From contig OX442319.1 in assembly GCA_949358305.1 (NCBI GenBank), positions 2,666,001-2,730,000 on the forward strand: DNA of 64,000 nucleotides. Reading direction: 5' to 3'. The notes below the pieces were generated by a model. It worked only from the letters and a program-made list of their open reading frames with translations, searched no databases and was not told the origin of the DNA. Shown here one piece after another: positions 34,201 through 45,970 of this stretch. The first letter of the stretch is position 1. Every line of letters begins with the position of its first letter. Source of the stretch: Strigamia acuminata. Taxonomy: Eukaryota; Arthropoda; Chilopoda; Geophilomorpha; Linotaeniidae. Made by a program: the position numbers and the translations under genes.

Positions 34201-34890
34201 TCTGACGTACATCATGAAAGAAAACAAGGAGCAGCGTCAAAAGGCCATCGAAGACACGGTCACCGCTATGAGGGATTTCTTGCAGACATTGATTACATAT
34301 CCAAAACCGATCGTTGTGGCAGTTAATGGACTAGCGAGGGGTCTGGGAGTTAGTTTACTCTTGCTGTGCGATGTCATCTACGCGAGTGACAAGGCGGTGT
34401 TTGAAATGCCTTATGCGCAGCTAGGACATGTTCCGGAAGGTTGTGCGTCGCTTACGTTGCCGAGAAGTTTAAGTATTTCAATGGTGGGTTAAGAGTATTT
34501 GACGTGCTCGGATTTTGTGCCAATTTGTTTAATTCTTTCTTAGGCAAATGATCTGTTGTTTACTGGGCGGCGGTTGACTGCGGCCGAAGCGCATCAGTGT
34601 GGTTTGGTGTCGCAAGTGTTTTGGCCTAACGATTTGTTGGAACAAGTTTTACCGCGGGTGCAGAAGATGGCGACTCAAAATGTATTTTTTTTTTTATTGC
34701 AAGGAACGAATAGTTTATTTAAATTTAATTATTTCAGGGGATGGTGACGACTAAAGCGCTTTTGCGGCAGAAAATGAAATGCGAGTTGGAGTCGACGTTG
34801 GAAAACGAATGTCAGCTACTTATGAACCAATGGTGTCATCCGGAATGTCAGAAGTCGATGAAAGAGTTTCTCGAGCAGCCTTTTCCATGA
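31227..34890 (+). CDS. CDYL: CDYL-like chromatin protein with crotonase domain, chromodomain not seen
   Basis: Exons 31227-33056, 34097-34483, 34544-34681 and 34738-34890, all in frame. The last third is a crotonase-fold domain of the CDY family (YKDIAVKFHKGFAQIIL, then KLVLLNGVGNIFCSGIDL, then KPIVVAVNGLARGLGVSLL, then LCDVIYASDKAVFEMPYAQL, then VPEGCASLTLPR, then GLVSQVFWPNDLLEQV), closest to CDYL, a chromatin co-repressor whose crotonase domain binds HDAC partners or acyl-CoA. The first 500 residues are disordered and basic or acidic in patches. Two AT-hook-like cores (RLPGRPRIH and GRILGRPRK) precede the domain. Vertebrate CDYL starts with a chromodomain; none is present in this window. 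The long first exon is GC-rich compared with its introns. The gene is head to head with ECI2, its fold relative. Confidence 0.85.
33009..34080. repeat. Tandem duplication of exon tail plus degraded transposon in CDYL intron
   Basis: Two tandem units: 33009-33577 and 33578-34080. Each begins with the same 48 bp, which in the first unit is the end of coding exon 1 with its donor (ATCCACAGGTAAG at 33048-33060). In the second unit the copy lies inside the intron (33578-33625). Each unit then holds a relative of the hAT-like family (ACCGGGAA blocks, GACCATTTTTGAGAGAAAAAC tandem units, CCGGGAATTAAAAAAATGCG end). The 21-bp array has about 8 units in the first copy and about 10 in the second. The second unit lacks the left portion of the element. 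Confidence 0.88.
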
Positions 34891-35257
34891 AATCTGTACC
34901 TATATTCATCACTTTTTCACCTTTATTATGCGTTATCAAAGTATGAACTATTTTAGATTAATTATTAGTGTTTGTAAACGAATTAAAACAAGCAGCAGTT
35001 TGTAATAAATTTGTTTATTATGTATATATGAGAAGGAATTATTTTATTCCCCCGAATTGAGACGTTTATTTATAGGGAAATGTATAAGAAGCAATCACGA
35101 TTTACAAGTACAATTAATTTTCTACCTTATCGACTTATTCGTAATTTTGTTCGTTTTTTGTTAGCGACGTTGCAGCGGTTAACACTAGAACTGCCGGAAT
35201 ATCCCACTACCTAGAACTGCCGAAACGGGTCATAATGACCCTTTGAGAAAATAATAA

Positions 35258-35695
35258 TATACCGTATATCCCCGTGTATAAGCCGACCCCCCATTCTGAG
35301 GCACCATTGTGCTGATAAATGGTATTCCCGCATATAAGCCGAGTACGTCAAAATGTTGTGAAATTTAGTCGAAAATTGATAACAATTTAGTAAAAAATTG
35401 ATGAAATTGACTACAATTTTGTCAAAAATTGATGAAATTGACTACAATTTTGTCAAAAATTGATGAAATTGACTACAATTTTGTCAAAAATTGATGAAAT
35501 TGACTACAATTTTTTCCAAAATGGATGAAATTGATTGATTGTTTGATGGTTGGTCGATACAAAACGTAACGAACGTTGTATGTACGTTTTTTTATTGTTT
35601 TTTTTTTATTTCGCTCGTATAAGCCGACCCCCCCCAATCAGAGGTCCGATTTTTGGAATAAATCGGGCGGCTTATACACGGGGATATACGGTAAT
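35258..35695. mobile_element. MITE with 26-bp terminal inverted repeats
   Basis: Ends ACCGTATATCCCCGTGTATA and, inverted, TATACACGGGGATATACGGT. Next to each end is AAGCCG, followed by a run of C (CGACCCCCC at the left and again, same strand, near 35,625). TA borders both ends. Inside is a 31-bp tandem (TTGATGAAATTGACTACAAT plus TTTGTCAAAAA, about four units, 35,395-35,530). No coding frame. Confidence 0.8.
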
Positions 35696-36129
35696 AAGTT
35701 TTAATGACTAAACAATAACTTAATGAAATGGGGGTAAGTGAAACTGGAAAGAATTAGTGCTCTCCTAGTAGGTTTACACCATGTATTTAAAATTTCTACT
35801 AATTTACTTTGGATCGTTGAGAATGGCTGCGGATTTGGTTGTGGTTTACCGGGATTTACCATTTTGGGCCCACGGATTCGCGGTACATTAGATTCGCGTT
35901 ATGCTGTCTAACAGCAAAAAATTTCGCGATTTCCGGATTCGCGATTCGTTTTTTCGAGACTCTAAATGTGCCCCAAATTGGAGATTTACATATTCTTCTA
36001 TTTTTTCTACTTATTAGACTTTAATTTTTGAATTAACGTGGTTAAACGTTTCCTGTCTCCCAGAATGAACTTAAATTTTTCCGGTTGGCTCTGAAATATT
36101 ACAAATGCCAGTGTGCACCTTGTTAGTTG

Positions 36130-36350
36130 TGCTCCACGGCTACTATGCAAGGGCGGCCCTTATTTCAAATTTTCGCTCTCGACCAAGGCTAGTATTTGAG
36201 GGCGGCTCTTAATAACTCTTAATAAACTGAATGAATAAAAAGTGGCCACAAGTTCAAATAAGAATTGCTATTTAATTGTAGCCGCCCTCGAACAGTAGCT
36301 TAGAGCGGCAATTTGAAAGAAGAGCCGCGGCTATTAATTGTAGAAGTACG
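36130..36350. repeat. Imperfect long palindrome (fold-back element)
   Basis: The left half (GCTACTATGCAAGGGCGGCC, then CTTATTTCAAATTTTCGCTC) is repeated in inverse, with mismatches, in the right half (GAGCGGCAATTTGAAAGAAG, then AGCCGCGGCTATTAATT). GGGCGGC blocks occur near the centre of both halves. Probably a small non-autonomous transposon; no target-site duplication was resolved. Confidence 0.55.
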
Positions 36351-36624
36351 GTATATACTGTATAATTTTTTTACTTTGATTTTAATCGGAAAAAAAAATT
36401 TGTTTCATTAGTGTACTGAATGTCAAATCTATCTCTGATGCTGTTATTGGACAAAACTAACTTAAATTTCACCAGGCATAAATAAATAATTAATACTGCA
36501 ATGATAATGATTTATTATGGTTATAGTAAGCATCTTAAACTTCTCATTTATTGATTGTACAACAATTTAATGTTGTACGTACATCAGTTGCAGTACAGGG
36601 GGATTTTCGTTGTCGTGATCATTG

Positions 36625-39600
36625 TCAATTATCATCATCTAAACTGTCATCTTCATATTCAGACTGGTCATCCTCGTCCCATCCAATGTAATTTTGGAGT
36701 CGACTATTTTCTTGTATTAGCCAATCGTACAGTGGTGCATAATATTGTAGTAGAGGTTTTGCAGTCACTTGGCGTTCTCCAGTCAGCATTTCTAAGATGA
36801 CTGGCCATGGCTGACTGCTCCCTAAACTTAACATTTCCCTGAAAAGATGTATTTACACTTAACAATAACAATGTGCTAAAAGCTGTAAAGTTCGATCAAA
36901 GTTTTCCAAGTAACAAATTGATCTTACTTAAGTTTGGCGCCAGCAATTTTAGACCCATAAATATCACAATGATGAATCAATGTGGGAAGTTTGCCTTCAT
37001 TTTTAGATTTGCACAGTGCTTCGTGAAATTGCACCTGCATAAAACTGCTCAAATAATATCTAAAGTAATCTTCAATTAATTTCTCAATGGATGTCTCAAT
37101 TAAACTAAACTTTACCTAATGTACGGAGTATTGTCTGGTATATGATATTTAGCACCTGGATCAAAATCTGCTTCACTTCTGGGAACTGGTGAGATTACAC
37201 CTTGGTATCTCGTCCTGTTTGGTGTACAATTAAATACTGAGTCAGTAGGAATTTAGTTTTTCAATCTGTTACCTTAATTCCCACCATCCTTTATTAAAAT
37301 CTTCTTTGTTTATTCTATTTGCAAAAACTGCCCACCGCCATTTATCCATAATGAGACTGAATGGAAAAAGTGGAATCTTCAGCAACGCTTGTTTCATTAG
37401 AAAATTGATATCCATTTCTAAAAAGTCGTACAGGTTAAGTTCAAAATAAAACACATTAGGCGCATTCGAAAACTAATTTGCACTAAACGACCAGTGCAAC
37501 TGGTAGTGTAAATGTCAAGTTAAACGACCCAATTTTCGAGTATCAAAATAAATTTCTGTGCAAAATTCAGTGTAAATTCAAGTGTAAATATTAAATTAGT
37601 CCAAATAATAACCATAGTCATTATTGTTGTTGTTTACTCTAAAAAAAAACAGGAGATTATAAAAACATGATTATAAAATGTAAATTTATTTTAATTATTT
37701 TTATCATTAATATTTATTTAAGAACGGGAATCGGCTGAACATTCGCCTCAATCGCACAAATGCGGCCGAACACCGGCCGCATTAGATCGCACAAACGCCG
37801 GCCGCATTAGATCGCACAAACGCGGCCGAACGTCGGCCGAACGTCGGCCGCATTCGATTGTACAAATGCGGCCGAACGTCGGTCGAACGTCGGCCGCATT
37901 CGATCGTACAAATGCGGTCGAACATCGGCCGCATTCGATCGCAAGAATGCGGCTAATACCTGCTACAAAATTGTTCTTGCAATCGACATCGTTCCAACCG
38001 ATCTAACGAAAATCCAAGATGGCTGCCAGCAAGACCCGATTTGTACGAGAAAACTCGTTGCACGGAGATTTTAAACGGAAACGTGGCGTACAGGCCGTTT
38101 CCGTTTAACCAGTTTACACGACATTTGCACGAATTAATTCGTGTAAATGTCGTGTGAAAACGAGTGTAAACACGTTTACACTCGTTTAAATGACTTTTCG
38201 AATGCGCCTATTGTTATTGCTGAATGTACCATACGTAATCGGCGTGTAGTTTAAAAGCCTAATTCGTTGTAGATGACCCGGTGTGAGCACGGAGTAGTGA
38301 ATAGTTTCACCAATGGCTTCGTGGAAGGCCGAATTAGCGCCATCTTGAAATAAAATTGGTAAATGCCTATACGCCATGAAATACTCGATGTGGCCCATTT
38401 CATGATGTATTGTGTACAAATCTTGTTCAGTGGTCTCGGTGCACATTCGAATCCTTTGTAATCAAACGCAGATAAAAACATTTTTAATGAATCCCTGTCA
38501 CAAGCTCTTTATAATCATCCTATAATCAACCTATAATCGTGTCCATCGAAGAAATTTGTTGCTGATCCATGACAGGACATTTTACGTTGATCAGTAGGTT
38601 TTTTAAAAATAGATCTTTCCCAGAATTGCTGGGTCATCGGTTCCAGACCAATGGAAAGAAAGAAATTCTCAGCAAGACTGAACATGCGATCCGTCGTGTA
38701 TTTTTGTCTAAGTAGTGACGACGTCACGTCTGGAATTTTGTGTTTCGGATAAGGAATCATCAAGTTGTACAACGAATCCCACTGTTGTGACCACATGTTT
38801 CCTGTCATATAAATTTTTATCTAATGATTATTTGATTAATACTCGCCTGGAAGTCGCGTCGTTACCTAATAAATGTGCCGGAAGTGGTCCTCTCGCACTG
38901 ATCACATCCTCTCCATATTTCTTTCTCAAATGATAACGAACGTACGCGTGCAATTGCATATACAACGGCTTAACTTGTGCGAACAAATCGTCCATTTTGC
39001 TCTCTAAATCATCCGCGTCAATTTCGTGCCTCCATAATTCGCCCATGTCACTGTAACCTTTAAAATATACTTTTTTTAATTTTTTGGATTTTACTTCTTT
39101 CAATGTTTTACCTAAAATCTTAGCTTCCTCATTAGAAAGATCTACAAAGCGGCTGTAAAGGGGCCGAAGTGGAGGACCGACCATGTTCCTCCAAGATGTC
39201 CAAGCCCATAGAAGTTCATTGTAATCTTGAGATGATTGCATTAATCGAGATAATTGGGGCTCCCCTGTGTAACAAGTGCCGTTTGCTACACACACTTGAC
39301 CGGTGTTATAAATCTCTTGCATTTTACTGTGAATCCGAATGATATCCCTGGAGTAGAATAAAGTAGAATAAATATCCAATCAAAGGTGCATTTATGGAGT
39401 CTGGGGTCTTTCTTGGAGCCCATATAAAAAAATTATCAAAAAATTAAATCTTTTATAGAAAAGTTTTTCCAGAATGTTTTTTCGAAATTCAGAATCCCTG
39501 CCGCCATCCACATGTGGCCGATCTTTCAGCATAATGTTGGAGCCCTATTTTTGGGGCCCTGTATGAAAAAATTCTCCAAAATAATAATTTTAAATTTTTT

Positions 39601-40439
39601 TTTCTGGATTTTTAAAAAAATTATTTTTCAGGATTTATTTTTGAAATTATTTATCTGGAATTATTTTTTGAAATTATTTATCCTGAATTTTTTTTTGAAA
39701 TTATTTTTCTGGATTTTTTTTTAAATTCAGGGCCCTTCTCTCATCCATTTTAAAGGTCCTTTTAAAATTGGGCCCTTTATTCAGCTATTTTTAGGGCCCC
39801 ATTTAATTTAAAAAAATTAATCAAAAATTAATCAAAAACATTATTTCTGTTTTTTTTTCTTAATATTTGGGGCTCTTCGTGGGGCCTTTCTGTTTTTCCT
39901 TAAAACTCCAACCTAGTTAACTCGGGAACAGTTCGAGTAGATCCACGTCGAATAAACGCCATCTGTCGTCGAAGATATGGGTCGGTGATGCGCTGAAGCT
40001 CCACTTTCTGTGCTTCCTGTCGCCATGGCAACATCCATTCCGCGCGACGCATCCCTTGCTGAGCGACTCGTTCTGCATTTGCGACTGTAATGTTAGTGTT
40101 ATAATCCCAATTCACTTTAGCAGCTTCGTGTCGAATACGCTGGTACTCTTCATTGAAAACATCCAACCACTCGCTCGCCTTTTTCTCGTACAATAAACTC
40201 TCATCTACAAATTAATTATAAACAAAAATTTCCCAAAATAAACCACACAAAAGTCAATCAATACCGTAATCTTCTGTCGAGGATTTAACCGATGTTTCCA
40301 AGCGACTACGTCCATTTTCCCGCGCACCATTCGGCCATTCGTTGGTTACAACTTGAAGGAAGTCGTCGTAGTGATACGCTAAAGTTAGGTACTCGATGCA
40401 CACCACCACAGTCAAATAAACGAAAATAATAATAGCCAT
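36625..40439 (-). CDS. ACE: Angiotensin-converting enzyme, single-domain secreted form
   Basis: M2-family zinc dipeptidyl carboxypeptidase. The ATG at 40439 gives a signal peptide ([21 protein letters not shown]). Then come the N-terminal helices ([31 protein letters not shown]), [75 protein letters not shown], and [15 protein letters not shown]. The zinc motif is [17 protein letters not shown] with the third ligand in [13 protein letters not shown]. After a transposon-bearing intron come [33 protein letters not shown], the exon with [36 protein letters not shown], and [19 protein letters not shown]. It ends with a very acidic tail ([18 protein letters not shown]) and no transmembrane anchor, so it is a single-domain, probably secreted, enzyme as in many invertebrates. 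Confidence 0.93.
37457..38210. mobile_element. 750-bp TIR element with TA borders in ACE intron
   Basis: The element (37459-38208) has ends GGCGCATTCGAAAA in inverted orientation and TA on both sides. Inside, at about 37,750-37,960, are tandem units of GCGGCCGAACGTCGGCCGCA type, GC-rich in an AT-rich intron; near both ends are GTGTAAATGTC words. No transposase frame. Its right end lies just about 15 bp from the preceding exon's donor (GTACATTCAGC), so it did not disturb the ACE frame. Confidence 0.85.
39400..39890. repeat. GGGCCC/A-T-rich degenerate repeat in ACE intron
   Basis: Repeated GGGGCCC(T)-type words separated by T- or A-rich runs (WTTATTTTTGAAATTATTTA type units at about 39,600-39,720). 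Intronic, no coding. Confidence 0.5.
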
Positions 40440-42170
40440 GTTGAACGATGTAAAACTAAAAAAGAAAAACAATTTTTAGCTTTATCTGGATCCGTAAACA
40501 AGATTATTCGTCGGCAATTGCAACTCGGTCAACATGAAATGTCATTAACGACATCAAATCAATTTATGTTTGCAGACCCATAATCTACAGATTAAATTAA
40601 CCGCCCATGCAGCTTCCCTGCATAGCACTGCGCACACTCGTTTAAATTCACCTAAATATTTTTTTTGCGATATTTTTTTACACATGAAAAGAAAAAACGA
40701 AATGAAAACTCAAAGTGAATTATTTTACACACTCGATATAATTGTTTTTCTCTGTTTCGCTCCATCTGGTATCCGTTAGACAAATACGGCGCCGGAAAAA
40801 ACAAGCCGCTATTATTTAAACGAAATGACACGATTGTCACAGGAAATAAAGACAAGTTGAATTGATAACAGGAATGTTTGTAAATTTGTACCTTAATGTG
40901 TAGGCTCCATGTGATATCGATTCACCTTGGCAAAGAAAGAGTCGCGTCGAGACGAAATTGATTCGACTCGCAGTGAATGGGAAGGTTGGGTTGGCTGGGG
41001 CTAAGTTAAGCGGGGAAAGACAACTGTTGCGGTTGCGCATATTGACGTCACGCAGTAGTACCTAGTGGCACAATAAAGATTTATTGCTCAGTCGTAACAG
41101 ATGCTGACTTGTGAGTTGTTGTTGATGGCGAATGGAGGCTTGGAGAGAGAGAAATTCAGCAGTGTTTCTTTTTCATCTTTTTAATGTTTATTTATTTATT
41201 TTATTTTCAGAATAGATAGGTAGGAGAAGCGTGAGTTGTATTTTACTTTGTATCTTTAAGATACGTGATGGAGTTTAGGTCAGTCAAAAACGCGGGGCCC
41301 CTATCAAGAAAATCCATACATAGTACTGATAGAACCTATATTATTGTCATTATCTTCAGTTGAACCGTGTATTCCACTTAATTAATAAATTCGGACTTTG
41401 TATTTTAATTGATCGTAATTAGTTTAGCTTTTATTTCGAAAACATCTCCCTAGACACGAGTTTAACGGCTAACAACCCCGATAGAAGACCTTTCACGGCA
41501 TTCAACTGCTTTCCGTAGAAGAACGCCGGAATCTCTTGCTTATAATTTAGAAAATCCCTTTTGTGACAAATATAAATTTAGTGTTGAGTAAAAACCAATT
41601 GGATTCGCAGGAACGCAACACCAAAGCATAAATTTTTTTTTACCAATAAGCACAATTAATTCTCTATGGAAAATCTGAATCTACTTGAATGTATCTATGT
41701 ATATGTAAACCTTAGGTTTCTGGAATAAAGATAGATCATTATGCCAAGATATCCGAACGTGTGTTTATTGTTTCTCTCCAACTTTATTCCGACAATAGAA
41801 ATACACAGAATGCCCAGACATTTTTAGCGCCTAGGAGCATTGCATAAAGAATCTGAATTTCTGTAAAAGAAGACAGTTAAGATGTTTGAGAGAACTTTTT
41901 CTTTTACTAATAATTCAGTTGGAAGTTAATTGAAGCAGAAGGATTTCTGTTTTTGCATATTGGCAATAGATGGCGGCAGCCGTTCACGCGTATTGCTTCA
42001 TGTTGTTATGATTTCACGTATATATTAAATGATATTTTGTGACGCAGAGAAAGTATACTCGGCGCGAACAGTCGATGAGTCCATAAAAATGGCGGAGCAA
42101 ATCATATCTTGAAGCCAAACTTTTACTTTTTAAATGAATCTCACGTTTTGATACCGATTTTTTTTACACA
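40440..42170. other. Intergenic region between ACE and P4HA
   Basis: Divergent 5' flanks of ACE and P4HA. The only coding-like piece is the short minus-strand segment at 41,440-41,575, described separately. Otherwise AT-rich with nothing recognised. Confidence 0.45.
41437..41566 (-). other. Short orphan coding-like segment
   Basis: On the minus strand, an acceptor-like site (GTCACAAAAG) is followed by an open stretch of about 42 codons, DFLNYKQEIPAFFYGKQLNA, then VKGLLSGLLAVKLVSREMFS, then K and a stop. Its composition is unlike the AT-rich surroundings and it reads like a real protein end, but I recognise no family and found no partner exon nearby. It could be the last exon of a small gene, or a relic. 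Confidence 0.35.
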
Positions 42171-44766
42171 ATGTTGAAATATATATTGGTTGCCTTTACT
42201 TTCCAACTTGTGGGTGTTCGGAGCGAAGTTTTCACAGCTTTGGTTGACATGGAGAAACTTTTGAACACCGAGGAGCATCTCACGCAATTCCTCAACGACT
42301 ACGTGCAAAGAGAAGAAATAAGACTGAAAAAACTGCACTCGTAAGACCCCAAAAAACCGACTAAAACCACCCGAAACGAATTCCCATTTTTCTTTTCCAG
42401 CCATCTAAACGAATACAAGAAATTACACGCCAAAGCGAGCGAAGATTTCACCAAATATTTACAAAATCCAATCAACGCCTATTTAATCGTCAAAAGATTA
42501 TCTGCTGATTGGGGAGAAGTCGAAAAATTAATGAACCCCCAAGACGGTAATGGTTTTTTTTAATAAAAAAGAAATCAAATTTAGTATTTTATTACATTAT
42601 AATTATTTTTTTTAAAGAAAATTCCAATTATACGAGATTAAAGAGTTTTCTTCAGTTTCCCGACGAAGAAGATTTGTCAGGCGCAGCTGTTGCTTTGATG
42701 AGATTACAAGACACGTATAACCTCGATACGTCGACGTTGGCGCGCGGGGAAATCAGTGGAACTCAAAACACGAGCGAATTAAGCGGTTAAAAATTTTAAT
42801 TTTAACTTTAAAAGTTTTTTATTTTTATTTTAATTTTTATTTATTTGTTGAAATTCGTAGCCAATGATTGTTTTGAGCTTGGTCGTCAGGCGTATAATAA
42901 CGGCGATCATTACCACACGGTGCTTTGGATGCAGGAGGCCTTCGAACGGTTCGAGAACGAGTCGGCTAAAACGGTCGACGAAACTGACATTTTGGAGTAT
43001 TTGGCATTCTCCACGTTTATGCAGGGCAATATTCGACATGCCCTCAAATTGACGAATGATTTGCTGATGATCGGTGCGTATTCAGCGTTTTTTAAAATTA
43101 TTTTTTATATATTAGTAGTTTTTTGGTGTTTTTGTTTTGTTTTGTTCTTTATTTGTTTTTTTGTGCGTTTGATAATTTTTTTTTATTGTTTTTGTTGCGT
43201 TTTTGTTGTGTATTTTGGTTTTTTTTGTGTTTTTTGGTTTTTTTCGTGTATTTTATTGTTTTTTGGTTTTTTTTTGTGTATTTTGGTGTTTTTTTTGTGA
43301 ATTTTGGTTGTTTTTTTGTGTATTTTTGTGTATTTTTTATGTATTGTGGTGATTTTTTAAGTTTAAATTAATTAAATTATACTTTTCTGATTTTTCAGCG
43401 CCATACCATCCCCGGGCAGCCGGTAATCGTGTTTTTTACGAAGATGCGATAACTAAAGATGAGGAAAAAAAGAGAGGAGACGACGGAAAGACGGCAGTTG
43501 ACCAGGGATATATGGAGAATTCCAGTTTGGAAACCGAGCATACCGAGAGGTATTATTACGAACGGCTGTGTCGGGGTGAACACACAACGGTAATGATAAC
43601 GATTCATGATTTTCGATTTAATTCTTAACTTTTAATTTTTGATTTCTTTTTAGAGTTTTGCTAGTCGGTCACAACTGTTTTGTCGTTTCATCACTAACCG
43701 CCACCCGTTTTTCTTCCTTCAGCCCCTTAAAGAGGAGGAAATGTCGAAGGTGCCGCGGATCGTGGTCTATCACAATCTAATGAGCGATTTTGAGATTAAA
43801 AGAATTCAGGAACTCGCCTCACCTAGAGTACTTTGTTTTATTTGTTTTAGAAAAATATATTTTCGTGCTTTTTTGTATTTTTAGTTCGAAACATTGAATA
43901 TATGATTCTAAAATATCTTTTAAAATGCCGATTTTAGAGAAAGAATTCACTTTTGCAGACAATTAATATTTATTTTATTGTGTTAGTGCTATTAATGTTT
44001 TATTATCTTATTATCCAATGAGTGAATGAGTTAAGCGGCTATTAATAATTCATTTTATTCATTTGAAGTTATTATCTAATAGGAAATTCATTAAAATAAT
44101 TAATTGAATATTTCTAACGTTTTTTTAAATTTGTTATTTTCAATGTATTCGATTTTTTGTTTTATTTTTTTTGAATTGTTTGAATTTATTTTGCAGTTGC
44201 GCCGAGCTACAGTACAAAATTACAAATCGGGCGAATTAGAAGTCGCGAATTACAGAATTAGCAAAAGGTGCCGTCTCTTGTTTAAAAGAAAATTATTATT
44301 TTTTCTATTTTATTTATTATAATTGTTTTTCAATGTTTAGTTCGTGGTTGAGAGCTGATGAGGACCCGGTAGTGGCTCAAGTGAACGAACGTATCCAATT
44401 CCTGACCGGTTTGGAAATGGAAACGGCCGAGGAACTCCAAGTGGTGAACTATGGAATCGGCGGCCATTACGAACCGCATTTCGACTTTGCTCGTGTAATT
44501 TTTCACGACAATTTTTGTCGACAAAATATCGACAAATAAAACTCAATTTTTTTTTCAGCGAGAAGAAACAAATGCATTTAAAAGCTTGGGCACTGGAAAC
44601 AGAATAGCAACAGTTTTATTTTATGTAATGACAACAAATATAAACATTTACAAAGTCAAAACATTAAGCTAACATTTCATTACTCGCAGATGAGCGACGT
44701 CGATGCCGGCGGAGCGACGGTGTTCCCGCACATCGGCGTAACATTGTGGCCGAGAAAAGTAACTAA

Positions 44767-44806
<40 letters not shown>

Positions 44807-45056
44807 GAAATAAATATTTTTTGTATAGGGATCAGCAGCATTTTGGTTTAATTTGTATAAAAATGGCGAAGGGGACCTGTTGACGCGCCATGCAGCTTGT
44901 CCGGTGCTAGCAGGGAGCAAATGGGGTTCGTTAACGTAATTAATTCAATTTTTTTGACGTTTAAAACTAAGTTTTGTCATAACAGTATCCAATAAATGGA
45001 TCCACGAACGTGGGCAGGAGTTTCGACGACCGTGCGGGCTAAAAATAAATGATTAA
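42171..45056 (+). CDS. P4HA: Prolyl 4-hydroxylase subunit alpha
   Basis: ER-lumen Fe(II)/2-oxoglutarate dioxygenase subunit that hydroxylates proline in collagen-type sequences, paired with PDI. The signal peptide (MLKYILVAFTFQLVGVRS) comes first. The N-terminal dimer region follows (EVFTALVDMEKLLNTEEHLT), then the peptide-substrate TPR region (DCFELGRQAYNNGDHYHTVL, ALKLTNDLLMIAPYHPRA). The catalytic region has PRIVVYHNLMSDFEIKRI, SPRLRRATVQNYKSGELE, TAEELQVVNYGIGGHYEPHF with D following (the HxD iron pair), LGTGNRIATVLFYMSDVDAG, GATVFPHIGVTLWP, GSAAFWFNLYKNGEGDLLTR, then HAACPVLAGSKWVSNKWIHE (the distal His and the 2-oxoglutarate Lys), and ends FRRPCGLKIND. About ten exons. One intron carries a 45-bp (AAAT)n microsatellite at 44,764-44,808. 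Confidence 0.95.
44764..44808. repeat. (AAAT)n microsatellite
   Basis: About eleven perfect ATAA units in a P4HA intron. Confidence 0.95.
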
Positions 45057-45419
45057 TTGCAAAAATTAAATAGCAAAAATGATTAATTTTGGTTAGTGAT
45101 CTCTTGATTTAGACCTCATCTCATTACAAACTGTATTCTACTTACAACTTTAGTTTATTTACCTTCAGAGAGCCAGTTTTTCTCATATATATTTAATATA
45201 TAACTTTGTATTAAACTGATTTTTATGTTTGACATTTAAAAAAGAAATAAAAGAATTATTTCCAACAAAATTGACATTTCTGGAACGTGAACCGGGGTGA
45301 AATGTGAAGACGAGATGATCAATTTAAATGTTTGTTTTGATTTTGTTTTGTCAACCAGACAGATTGATTAATCGTTGATCCCGATCCAATCGGGAAGTTT
45401 TCTTCCTTAACTTGAAATG

Positions 45420-45970
45420 TGTGACCACCTGGCTGCCGCCAGTCGGCACTGGCGACATCAAGAAGAGGATCCTCAGCAGCTCCTACGACTTATTGTCGGA
45501 GCTGCATCCTGATTGCAGCCAATCAGGACAGAGGATTAAGCAAGGTCTCTTAGTGGCTTGACGGCCATCTGGGAGACAGTTCGATCTCCAGTCCCGTGCT
45601 GACTGGTTGGGATAGCTCTACGATGAAGGTGACGACGGCAACTGCTATTGCAACAAAAGGCGAGATCGCTCTCAAGTCCGGAATGACTTGAGGCGACTCG
45701 ATCGCCGTGCTGTAATACACGGAAGGCATATGCAATCCGACCACGTTGCCCATGTGGTCCTTGACCACGTGGTCAGCAGTTGGACTGGGCTGGGTTGCTG
45801 CAAGGCAACCCAGCGACCTAAGCGATTACACGGTGAACGCGCAACCCCTAGACAACTGCAATAAAGATTATACAATCCAAACTGTGTTTCTTGTGTTGTT
45901 TCTTATCGTGAATGGTGTCCAAATGCCCCATGGTCCTCCCCTGGCCATGAGGCGACTGACCGCCATCACA
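45420..45970. mobile_element. LTR-like repeat, copy A (solo)
   Basis: A 551-bp segment that begins TGTGACCA and ends TCACA, so it carries short TG..CA inverted ends as LTRs do. It shares most of its length with 63047-63529, in the same orientation: the GTCGGCACTGGCRACAT start, GAGGATCCTCAGCAG, CAATCAGGACAGAGGATT, the CCACRTGGTCAG region, CTGGGTTGGGTTGCTG-type words, GCAATAAAGA (polyadenylation signal) and GAATGGTGTCCAAA. No coding frame. No clear target-site duplication (AAATG against AACGA). Confidence 0.7.

Larger units (their letters stand above)
34891..36624. other. Intergenic, transposon-rich
   Basis: Between CDYL and the 3' end of ACE. It contains two inverted-repeat elements, listed separately (35260-35693 and 36130-36350). 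No gene recognised. Confidence 0.5.
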
